Assembly: GCA_036897485.1 (NCBI GenBank)
Contig: JAYMTF010001472.1
Span: 1 to 23,248 of the forward strand
From: Pelargonium nanum
Taxonomy: Eukaryota > Streptophyta > Magnoliopsida > Geraniales > Geraniaceae
DNA length: 23,248 nt
Direction of reading: 5' to 3'
Part shown: positions 10,157 through 19,295 of the stretch, in pieces
Layout: each line of letters starts with the position of its first letter
Numbering within the stretch: the first letter of the stretch is position 1
The notes under the pieces: generated by a model
Seen by the model: only the letters and a program-made list of their open reading frames with translations
Database searches by the model: none
Told to the model about the DNA's origin: nothing
Made by a program: the position numbers and the translations under genes

Positions 10157-13100
10157 ATGGCCTCCACTGACGCAGTTCTTCAGGATCAGAAGAAACGCAG
10201 TTTAGATGCTTTGGAGCGGAGGTTTGCTGTGGCAAAAGCTGAGATTCTTCAGCAACAAAAGAAGAGCAAAAAAAGATCAAATGAAGAAGATGACGAGAAG
10301 GAGCCGCAGATGAAAAATACCTATGCTGTTGCTTCTTCATCGGAACATCAAAACAGTCCATCTCTGAGCAAATCAAAGAAAGGTTGGAGATTATAGTTTT
10401 TTTTTTTTTCGTTCTAGATTTCCTTACAGTTTATGGAATTGATTGCTAAATTGCCCTTTTTGATTGACCTCAAAATCAGTTTCACATTTTTTAGCATGAA
10501 GTCAGGTTGATTGTATGTTTTGGATGAATTGTTTACTCTAGTAATGGACTATCTTAGGTTTGCTTGGATGCTGTAGAATTCCATAGTTTCAAGACGATTT
10601 GCTTCGGTTTATCTGTATACATTGTTTTGAAATTGGTGAGGCTCAGTTGTTTATCACCAGCGTATGGTTGAGATTGTTCTCGAGGATCAACTTTGAACTA
10701 ATGCAACATAGTTTGATGCTCAATCTATCCACTCAAGCACCTGATTAGTTGTTTAGCAGTTTTTTTTTTGAAGAACATCATCTTGAAACTCGTGGTATTT
10801 ACATGCTCTGGAGGATAAACTTTGAACTAAAACAATACATTAGTGCTCAATTTATCACTTCCTTGATACTTTAAAAAAATAGAATTTTTATAATTTTATG
10901 TTAGCACTACTGCCACTCATGCACCTAATTAGTTGTTTAGCAGTTTCTATGTTATTTTTTTGAAGAACATCGGCATGAAACTTATGCTACTTACATGTTT
11001 TATTTGCTATATACCTAATTTGCAACTCTTACTAGTTACTACGGTGTATTGCTTGCTAGGAAATTTCACTTTCAATTTTCTTTCCTCTGGCTTACTTTCT
11101 ATTTGTCTGAGGCTGACCTCGTCCATGCATGTGTTTCTTGAAAATTACCATTGTGAATTGTCATGCACAGATGGGGAAGCAAATGATCCGTCATATTCAG
11201 CACTCTCTCATCCTGTACATGAGAATTTGCTGTCAAACAATGTCAAGGTACTATTTTTCTGTTTGAGTGAGGATATTCTTCTATCAGTGTGGTACTATAA
11301 TCACTTCATTCTCTTATGATTACTTAGATTTTGGCTTTAATAGATCTCATTGTGCAGATTTCAAGTAGAAGAGGAAACATAGTTGACAAGATTTTGCATG
11401 AGCTTCTTCAGAATGGTGATTCAGCTCACAAGTATACTCAGGGATCAAGAAGCATGAAAATTGACAACTGGATCCAGCTTGATAATTATGTACAGAAACA
11501 AAGCAGATCTGCAGGAGCTCATTTACGGGCTCTACAGATCCACTCAAGGCGCTCTAAAGCTCACATGTCCATGAAGCAACATAAAAGATGTGGTTCCTTT
11601 GACTTGCCTAAAGGTCTCCATAAGTAAGTCCAATACTTCTTCTATGCGTATACGTTGCTAGTTGTAGTAGTAAGTTTGGCCATCCAGCCATACTTGCATA
11701 TTTTGAATTATTATTGACATTATCTTATTAGTTGGTGTGGTGACATGTCCCCCTACTTCAGCTGTTTGTTTTTTCTATTTTAAAGCTCCCTGTTTGATCG
11801 AACACATTCATGTTTTCATGTATACATACACATAGGCTACGTTGTCTATGAAATTAGATGCCAGAGAGGAAATGAGGTGCAGTGGTATAGGTTGATTATG
11901 GGTTTAGATTTGTTGGGCATAGGTTGCTAATTGCCACATTTGTGTGCTTTAAACCTAGACTCGAGTGTACTAGAGAGGTGAGAGGTCAAATTAACTTGAC
12001 TCTCTGGTGTCTGGTGTTTTACGGAATGACATGAAATTTAAATCTATATAGACTTCCGATCTCAATTTTCCCTGTTATGCTCTTGATCAAACTTGTCGTA
12101 AAGCTGTAGTTTTTATCTTCAAGGTTAAGTAATTAATATTCATATGGCAGCTATAATTTAGAAGAGGATATTAAGGCAATAACAAAGGACTTCCTCTGGA
12201 ATGCGAAAAAATGAGACATGTACACCATTGATCATTGAGATTCACATTTTTTTTTTCATATTATATGCTGTGGGGAAAAAGTATCAGCTATAATTTGGTT
12301 GATGTCAAAATCTTTCTTTCCACACTTTATTCTAACGGCTCTTGCTTCTTGGATTACAGATTTGATATCTATAAGCCAATGCATGATATGTGGAAAGACT
12401 ACATGACTGAGCTTCTGAAAAATGTCGGGTATAATCTATTTTCTTTACTTTGTTGATGATGTTGACACAATGGAGTTTCTAATTCTTTGTTGTTAACTAT
12501 CATTAGTATGATTTACTTCTCTTTGGTTTACTTCTCTTTAGTCATACTTGTGTCAATCTTGTAGGAAAAATCAGCTGGCTCAGTTCATTCTAACTGCAGA
12601 TCTACACGGTGCTGTTATTCTAGGTCAGAATATATACTTTTTTTACGCACATTGAACTTTAGAAGGTATTTGTTAGTGAAGAAAACCTCATAGTCTCATA
12701 CTGTAATGAACAGTAGCCTTTTATATTTGTGCGATTTTTGACCTGTGGCTCATAGAAAAGTTGAGCTAGCTATTTGAAGATATGATTTGTTTGTTTTGAA
12801 TTTTGTTGGTTACTTATTACAATCTTCTTGCCTTTTTTATTTTACAGTTGCTGATTGTAAAATAACTTCTTTTACCGGAGTAAATGGAATAATGATTCGA
12901 GAAACTGCAGAAACATTTGGGATAATTACACAAGATGATAAATTCCGAGGTAAAGCTTCCACTAAAACTCACTCAATGTAATGTAGTCTTGAGAAATTAC
13001 TTCGTTTACTTCCTGTTTGAAGTGGAGGACACAATATAGTAGCCCTTAGCATTCCATCCTAAAGCGTCTTTGTGTACTGTAAAATTCCAAATATCTAAGG

Positions 13101-13507
13101 AAATGATTCCAGATACGAAAAATAGATAATACTTGAGACACTGATAACTAGAATTCATGTCATGGACAATGTTTCCGAAGCTCATAATCCTTCCGTGTGT
13201 TAAAGACAGAGGATGCAGACTTCTATTCTCTGTCTACATACATTTTGCGCTGCATACTTTTGTCTAGTTTACGGAAATCATGTCTAGAGCTAATGCTAAA
13301 ATGTTATATCATCGATGGATAATAGCGAAGCATCGAACTTGATATTCTCTCACTTGTACTGTTATTTTGTTTCCCAAAATCACCCACTATTTTTCACTGG
13401 AATATACAGTTGTGCCCAAAAAGGCGTCTGTCTTCATGTTACAAGTTGATTCCTGGAAAGTCACATTGCACGGAGACAAACTAATTTCAAGAGATTCGGG
13501 GCTGTGA
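10157..13507 (+). CDS. POP4: RNase P/MRP protein subunit POP4 (Rpp29), 7 coding exons
   Basis: Exons are 10157-10382, 11171-11247, 11358-11623, 12360-12428, 12565-12623, 12848-12949 and 13410-13507. All are GT-AG and all phases close, giving 298 aa, close to plant POP4 length and longer than the human protein. The known role is in the RNase P and MRP ribonucleoproteins, which trim pre-tRNA 5' ends and process pre-rRNA in nucleus and nucleolus. Residues 1-75 are charged and lysine-rich, with a likely nuclear-targeting KKSKKR at 35-40. The Rpp29 (Sm-like barrel) domain spans about 190-290: FDIYKPMHDMW, NQLAQFILTADLHGAVI, then ADCKITSFTGVNGIMIRET, GIITQDDKFRVVPKK and WKVTLHGDKL. The domain is cut by four introns, the plant-specific N-terminus by two. 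No damage is seen. Confidence 0.95.
10682..11000 (+). repeat. Imperfect tandem duplication in POP4 intron 1
   Basis: Copy 1 (10682-10810) and copy 2 (10811-11000) share AACTTTGAACTAA, GTGCTCAAT or a variant, then TAGTTGTTTAGCAGTTT, TTTGAAGAACATC and TTACATG in the same order. Copy 2 carries about 60 extra AT-rich bases in the middle. It is noncoding and lies within the 10383-11170 intron. Confidence 0.75.
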
Positions 13508-13703
13508 TCGCAGTGGAGATTGCATTGCTGGTAAAAATATTTCCTATTTAAATTTTATGTAAGAAATTGCATCAATGCTGTTGGATTTGTTTGTGCTGTC
13601 ATGAATATAGTTTGCATTTGTTAGGAGAAGTTAGATAATCTCGTACATTTACTTTTTTAACTCCATGAACACGTGTTGTGACATATTGAAGGGAGACAAA
13701 CTA

Positions 13704-14236
13704 CTCCCTTCCGTCCGAAAATGACATAAAAATCAATTAAATCATACACTAAAGTTGAAATGTATGAAGAAAAAAAAATCCTTCCATAAATTGTTTTAGT
13801 TTTGTTTTTTCTGTCAAACTTAAAATGTCCAAAATTATCTATATACAGAGTCAACTCGTAATCATATTTCTCTCGAAAAGTTGCATGACATAATAATAAA
13901 TTCATCCGAAAGGGGACATTCAAACACAAAATCTTACTTTTTTGTCTTCATAACCTAACTTATAGTAGAAGTGCTCTAATCAAACCACAATATCATTATT
14001 TTTCTAATTTTTTTGTGAAATAAGAAAATGTTGTCTAAATTATATATTCTAAGAACAAACAATGGTTTTTTAGATGAACAACATGCATAAGTAAATTTGA
14101 AGTGAAACAACGGTCAAAATTTCTTATTGTTGTGTCGAATTAGTCATGAAACTTATGTCAATGATGTGTTATGAGACACAAATTTGAACCTCCAATTATA
14201 ATTATTCTTATCTTTTGATATAAATAGCTGAGAGAG
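13704..14236. mobile_element. Stowaway/mariner-like MITE
   Basis: The left end reads CTCCCTTCCGTCCG after a TA. The right end, read inward on the other strand, is CTCTCTCAGC, also bordered by TA. CTCCCTCCGTCC ends with a TA duplication are the signature of plant Stowaway and mariner-like elements. The interior (about 530 bases) is AT-rich without transposase motifs. The right terminal repeat has drifted, so the family call is moderate. Confidence 0.55.
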
Positions 14237-14820
14237 TATTGTAAATATTTCCGTATTATTATTGAATAACTAATTTATTTTATCTAAATAATATTAACCA
14301 TTAAGCAAGCATAATTCATATTTTATCGTCAATAAAAGAAAATATATTACTTGAGATGAATAGTAGATTATCTTATTCAAATATTCTTTTATATTTAAAG
14401 ACATGAGTTTATCTGGCCAATTTACTGAAAAATGGGTGAAAATTTACTTTCAAACGTTACGCAACAATTATTCATACTAAACAAATCATCTATCTATATA
14501 TATATATTAAAGGGCTACCATTTTTGCCACATGTCACCTCCATAGATTTTAGAAGAATTTTTTATTTGTTATTAATTTTTCAAGTTATTTGTTATTATCT
14601 ATTATTATATATATTAAGTATAACTGCATAGGTTTCACAAAAAAATAATAATAACCGCAGATGTTAGTGCGTATTTGTTTTGTTTTGATTCTTTACATTT
14701 ATTTATTAGGGCATATTTTTTATAATAAAAAACACATTATGATTTTTTTTTGCACTTTTATCTTATCTATTTAATTTTTTTTTCATTTGCTACAATTCTC
14801 TATTTGAAAATTATACAAAC

Positions 14821-14844
14821 ATATCTATATCTATATCTATATCT
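14821..14844. repeat. (ATATCT)4 microsatellite in the Helitron
   Basis: Four exact hexamer units inside the Helitron. Confidence 0.9.
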
Positions 14845-14916
14845 ATAAATGTAAACGTTTCTCTATCTTATGTTTTAGGAAAATATAAATATAACTTTTC
14901 ACTTGATTTGAATAAT

Positions 14917-14942
14917 TTTATTATTATTATTATTATTATTAC
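14917..14942. repeat. (TTA)n microsatellite in the Helitron
   Basis: About eight TTA units in an already T-rich stretch of the Helitron. Confidence 0.9.
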
Positions 14943-15359
14943 AGATATGGTTTTCTCTTTCCTCACAAATTACAATTTTTTTTTTCAAAAACAAAACTAC
15001 AGTTTTTTTGAGTTTCCATTTTCTAATAAACACAATTGCAGTTTTTCCATCTTGAGGAGTTTTATTTTGTTTTGTTTTGTTTTTTTACATTTATTTATTA
15101 GTGCAAATTTTATATAATAAAAACACACTTTGGAGTAATATTTAATTTTATGTTTTAAAATTTTAATTTCTTTTGGTAATTATAATTTGGAAAAATTCAC
15201 TATTTTTTATTATAAAATATTTTAAAAGCAGTTTTTTTTTTTTTTTTCAGTATAATTGAGTAACTACCATTAGCAATTAGTGCCCACTAGAATAGTAACC
15301 TCCACCCAATCTCCACTGCATATCTCCATCTATAGATAACTGCTTACCCATTGAAAAAA

Positions 15360-15542
15360 TATATAAATAAATTTCTCCCCAGCAAACTCATTTCTTTGAC
15401 TCTACTTTCACTACTGCATATCAAAATCTGCACCATTTTTTCTTTCTCGACCATTTCTGCATCACCTCATTTTCTGATCACACTCCAATACTGAACATTA
15501 TTGGCATAAATAATCAATATTTAGATATTCAAAGCTTCCTGG
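15360..15542 (+). promoter_or_regulatory. Promoter and leader-like segment inside the Helitron
   Basis: TATATAAATAA at 15360-15370 is a strong TATA box. It is followed by a CT- and A-rich stretch resembling a plant 5' UTR, without stable coding. At 15542 there is a donor-like CTG|GTATGT. The order TATA box, leader, donor looks like the start of a transcription unit, either the family's own promoter or a captured one. No downstream exon is recognised. Confidence 0.4.
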
Positions 15543-15895
15543 TATGTTTATTTTGTTAATTCCTTCAATAAAACCAACACTTTCAATTCAAGGTTAACCA
15601 TCTAACTTCATTCTCTCTCTTTTTTTAGAAAGTATTCTCTTCTATTTCTAATACTGATATGGCTACCTCTAGCAACTAGCATGCATGGTATAGTCAACAT
15701 AAAATATCTTCTTCTTGATTTATTTGTTTTGGAATGGATGATATTTAAACGCTATGACAGTTAAATTCATATTATCTTATTAACATTGTAAATTATATTT
15801 TTTATTTTTATTATTAATTATAATTTTACAAATATGAAGTTCAATATGTGTTTATGTAAATTCATTGGAGGAAAAGGAATATGAGTAAAAATCAT

Positions 15896-16006
15896 TTTGG
15901 GGTGATGACATCTTACTATATTTCATCCATACTCACCCAAGTGAATTTGTGGGAGCAGAACGACCCGTCCAGATCTATGATATGTAACGAGGTGTCATCA
16001 CCTCAT
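15896..16006. repeat. Subterminal inverted repeat in the Helitron
   Basis: GGGGTGATGACATC near 15899 is nearly the reverse complement of GGTGTCATCACCTC near 15993. The right arm is itself palindromic (GAGGTG-TCAT-CACCTC). About 80 bases separate the arms. It may be a remnant of captured sequence or a structural element near the 3' end. Confidence 0.5.
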
Positions 16007-16149
16007 TATTGACTTTGTTTAAGCCAAAAATTAATTGACTTAGACTTTTTTTTTTCTATTATTGTCATTTATAAAAATAAAACACATATAAAATAAAAAT
16101 TATTTTTAATTTATTACCCGTGCGATGCACGGGAACTCCATCTAGTTTT

Positions 16150-17172
16150 CTTCTATATATGCATTGGAAGGTTTTAAAACAAACAAAAACATGTTATGGT
16201 ATCATGCTTGATTCAAACCTCAAAACCTAAAACAATAACTGATTTTTATTATTATTAATATATTAAACTGTCACAATCTTCACATATTTTTAATGTTAGA
16301 TAATTCAACAGCTCATCAATTTGGTTGGAGATTGTATACCATTAGCATAACATCAATTACCTAATTAAACCTTTTGTCCTTGTCAAATTAGCCCCATGTT
16401 GCCTTGTTTCTTATCAGAAATAAAATTGACAACAAGGTAAAGAATCATGAAAAGCTTGACTACTCTCTTCAACTTAAAGCTATTGTTATTATGGATGCTT
16501 CATTATTAGCCAACCTTTTGATACCAACAACTAAACTTTTTCAATATATTAGAGAAAACCCCATGTGCATGGTGTCCCCTACTTATCATTATCCACAAAA
16601 TATACCATTCTTCTTATTTGATACCATTGATAGACTTGAGTCTACCATCCGTGTGATCTCCAGTTTCGTGCTCTCTTAGTGAACTTGACACGTGAGAGAT
16701 AACGTTAAGTGATATTTTCGACTTAAGTACACCAACATCGTGAGGCTCAGGTCCATCTATCTTAATTATTCAGTCTGCATGTGAGAGAGAGTGTTATGTG
16801 ATATTTAAGTACACCATCCACGTGAGGCTTAGGTCCATCACTCTTATTTGGTTTGCACTGTGAGGGGAGAGTTTAGGAACCACAAATTGAAAGGGTGTGT
16901 AGTCAGTCACCACTTGAAATTTTAGTTGATCCCTCCGCCGATCGGTTTAAGCTTTTGGGCTGAAGCCAAGTTTAACAGTTCTATTAACCCAAAAGAAAAG
17001 AAAAAAGAGGGAAATTTATGAAAAAATTGAAGATCATGTCATGCAAAACAACAATCCAATTGATTCTAACCATTGTACAAACTCAAGAAACATGACAAAC
17101 TAAGCAAATTCCCAAGGCTACTTTACACAAAAAAGGATCAAGAAAAAACAACTTACAACTTACAAGAACAAG
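16150..17172. other. Intergenic DNA downstream of the glutaredoxin-like gene
   Basis: No gene is supported. A 91-codon plus-strand frame at 16404-16679 shows no family resemblance. The right part holds the repeat listed at 16689-16870. The glutaredoxin-like gene's 3' UTR should lie in roughly the last 200 bases. Confidence 0.5.
16689..16870 (+). repeat. Degenerate tandem repeat, about 89-base period
   Basis: Two copies begin CACGTGAGAGATAA (16689) and CATGTGAGAGAGAG (16778). Both continue through GTGATATTT, TTAAGTACACCA, CGTGAGGCT-AGGTCCATC and CTTA. A third partial start (GTGAGGGGAGAG) follows at about 16860. The wording resembles noncoding repeat DNA that often accompanies old LTR-type elements in plants, but no element boundaries are visible. 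Confidence 0.65.
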
Positions 17173-17925
17173 TTAGTGGCAAAAGGGGCATTTGGCCAAT
17201 CCATTTTCATTGCACTTGGGACATCTAGTAGTGCACAATCCATGTCCTTCCTCTTCCTCTGCAACTACAATCTTGCAACTTCCATTGCAATAAGAGCACA
17301 CCACAAACCTCAAGTTCCCACATCCCCTACAAGGCCCATTGGAGAGGTCAAGTGGCAAGCCATCCATGAGCTCTCTCAGCTTCCCTTGCTCATGCAATGC
17401 CACCACCTCCTCAGCTCCTCCAACACACCTCCCCTTTATAAAAAGCCTTGGTGGGATCACCCTAGAACCTCCCAAAACCCTCCACAGCTCTTCCCTGAAC
17501 TCCAAGCTCATCGAAACATCCCTCTCGTGGAACATAACCCGAAAGCTCTCCAACAGGAAGCGAATCGTGTTGCAATCCTCGTACGTTTTCCTGATTCCCC
17601 TAAAGCTTGTTGTGTAGAAAATGACACTCTCTCTTCCTCCTGGTGGACAATTGGTGTCTGATTCTAATATTTCTGTTTCTGCATCAAGAAAGGGAAGATC
17701 TTGATCACTATCACTTTCAGTTTCAGTATCTGAAACTGAAACTCTATGATCCATCTCTTCGCGATCCTCGAAGGCTTTGACATGTTGGGATATGGTGATT
17801 TTGTCTAAAAGTACTGATCCAACAACCTCTGGTTGATGTAGCTGAAGAACAAGGCCTTGTTTGAGTGTGGTTATGGTTGGCATGAAGCTCAGTTTCTTGA
17901 GAAACCTTCCCTTTAGTCCTTTCAT
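17173..17925 (-). CDS. Glutaredoxin-like protein with C-terminal CxxC zinc-finger region (intronless)
   Basis: A single 250-codon exon. Residues 1-95 are low complexity with an acidic Ser/Asp run (64-76), as in the plant family of glutaredoxin-domain proteins typified by At3g28850 and At5g39865. The thioredoxin-like fold spans about 99-190: VIFYTTSFRGIRKTYEDC, then RVIPPRLFIKGRCVGGAEEV with the cis-proline region at 157-159 and the GG glutathione-site turn at 169-170. The usual CxxC/S active site at the first strand-helix turn is absent; Cys118 lies farther along the helix. Four CxxC pairs (199/202, 210/213, 235/238, 246/249) form a DnaJ-like zinc-binding tail. The role is unknown, and classical disulphide reductase activity is unlikely. 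A TTTAAATAA box on the same strand (18051-18062) lies about 126 bases upstream of the ATG. Confidence 0.93.
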   Translation of the reverse strand: MKGLKGRFLKKLSFMPTITTLKQGLVLQLHQPEVVGSVLLDKITISQHVKAFEDREEMDHRVSVSDTETESDSDQDLPFLDAETEILESDTNCPPGGRESVIFYTTSFRGIRKTYEDCNTIRFLLESFRVMFHERDVSMSLEFREELWRVLGGSRVIPPRLFIKGRCVGGAEEVVALHEQGKLRELMDGLPLDLSNGPCRGCGNLRFVVCSYCNGSCKIVVAEEEEGHGLCTTRCPKCNENGLAKCPFCH

Positions 17926-18050
17926 GTTGGAGATGATAGAATTAGAAGCAGAGAATGAGAAAGATGGGTTTTGGCTGAGAGTGATAGGTGAGCTGAGTTT
18001 TTTCTTCTTTTTTTTGGCTGGAAAGCTATGGGTGTGTAGTGTTGTGTTTG

Positions 18051-18062
18051 CTTTATTTAAAG
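18051..18062 (-). promoter_or_regulatory. TATA-like box of the glutaredoxin-like gene
   Basis: CTTTAAATAAAG on the minus strand, about 126 bases upstream of the start codon, gives a leader of roughly 95 bases. The leader between it and the ATG is rich in CA and AG on the sense strand, as is common in plants. Confidence 0.5.
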
Positions 18063-18099
18063 TTGTGTGTGTGATATGGGAAATGGGCAGGCTCTTCTC

Positions 18100-19290
18100 T
18101 ATTTGTCACTCACACTGACCCAGTACCAACCATTTTTATTTTTTGGGTATCTTCCACATCATGGTGTTTCTCTGGAAAGCATGAACTTTTTTATGGCTCT
18201 ACTCGATTGCAACACCATGATTTGTGCAATGCCAAGCCTGACCCTTCGAATCTTGCTGTGGCACAATTTGGATGGGGGCAAAACCACATTTCCCTCAGGG
18301 AATGTAGTGTTTCTACCCCGCTTCTCTTTTCATAGAGATTGTTTTACTGACTCGTCCCCAGAGCAACAACTTTATCTTGAGATTGTTTTACTGACTCGTC
18401 GCAAGAACAACGACTTTACCTTTGTGCCGCGGCTCACCATCCATATTTCCATTTCTCTACTTCTCTTTGTTATTGATGTCAAATTTGGAACTCTCTAGAT
18501 AACCACCGGATAGAAATCAACTCAAACATGTTTCCTCGTCCACTCAAAGTCTTAACTAAACTATTAGTGCTGAGACTCAACCAAGACACACAAAAATGAA
18601 TTTGAGCTAGCGATCCGGATGCACAATTTCATTGGAATGGATAAGCGTGTTTAGTTGAGTCTCGCCCCATAAAAGTTCGGATATGAATCTATTTTCTCCC
18701 TACATATTTAAATTTCTTTATTATAGAACCAACTAGGAACTTACAAATACTGTACCATGATTATAAGGACAGCCACTTAGGTTTCATGCCTAACACACAC
18801 TGAACATGGCCAAGAAATGATGTTAAGTCTATTCTCTTGTCCCTTCTGCTCCTCCACATAGTTCACATGTTAATCAAACGTACTCCAACATTAAAGATTT
18901 ATAGGAAAACTTTGCATTCATACAGTACAGACCTTTCATATTAAGTATTCAACCAATTTCAGTGTGATTAAGGCGAACATTACACAATTTTTAGCATATA
19001 AATCTAAACTAGCTCTTGCATCTGATTTCTATAGTCGAATTCTTAGAACTGACTGCAAAAAGCTTCAAACTGGCACTAAAATCTCAATTCATGCTAAAGG
19101 TAGGAGCAAATCTAAGTTTTTATAGGTTCTGGAAACAACCAAGTAGCTGGATACAGTTTGAAATATGCAAGTATAAAAGAAAGTCACAAGTTGGGACTAT
19201 TTGTACAAATTATTCAAACTACAATACATGGAGTGATGCATGAAATCTTTGAAGCACTGTTGACAGTAGGCAGCAGCGCCAGATTGAGAA
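18100..19290. other. Intergenic DNA between the glutaredoxin-like gene's promoter and the ML gene's 3' end
   Basis: No gene is supported. A 143-codon plus-strand frame (18067-18498) has no family resemblance and includes the small tandem duplication at 18335-18422. The rest is AT-rich and featureless to the eye. The ML gene's 3' UTR is expected in the last 200-300 bases. Confidence 0.5.
18335..18422 (+). repeat. 44-base tandem duplication
   Basis: GAGATTGTTTTACTGACTCG occurs at 18335 and again at 18379. Each is followed by TC, about four variable bases, AGAACAAC or AGCAACAAC and TTTA. There are two units of 44 bases with few differences, so the duplication is fairly young. Confidence 0.85.
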
Positions 19291-19295
19291 TTTAA

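Larger units (their letters stand above)
14493..16145 (+). mobile_element. Non-autonomous Helitron, about 1.65 kb
   Basis: The 3' end is diagnostic. The perfect 7-base stem CCCGTGC/GCACGGG with loop GAT (16117-16133) is followed 8 bases later by CTAG (16142-16145) and then a host T. The 5' end is taken as the TC at 14493 that follows an A and opens a TCTATATA run, leading into AAAGGGCTACC and a CCACATGTCACCTCC segment. Two other A|TC choices exist within the preceding 10 bases. Insertion between A and T without duplication fits Helitrons. No Rep or helicase motifs are present, so it depends on proteins made elsewhere. The clean hairpin suggests a fairly recent copy. Confidence 0.8.

Noticed and set aside
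11860-12010. Possible SINE or tRNA-derived element in POP4 intron 3 (GTGCAGTGGTATAGG)
   Set aside because: An A-box-like string is present, but no convincing B-box or A-rich tail follows.
13657-13929. 90-codon minus-strand frame as a transposase piece
   Set aside because: It overlaps the MITE end, but I see no DDE-type or helix-turn-helix motif. Likely chance in AT-rich DNA.
14908-15117. 69-codon Phe/Ile/Asn-rich frame in the Helitron
   Set aside because: It arises from TTA and T-run microsatellite DNA and has no protein resemblance.
16404-16679. 91-codon plus-strand frame as a gene
   Set aside because: No motif, AT-rich context, no promoter or splice support, and it runs into a repeat.
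17176-17661. Plus-strand frame of 161 codons
   Set aside because: Antisense to the well-supported glutaredoxin-like gene, with no recognisable domain.
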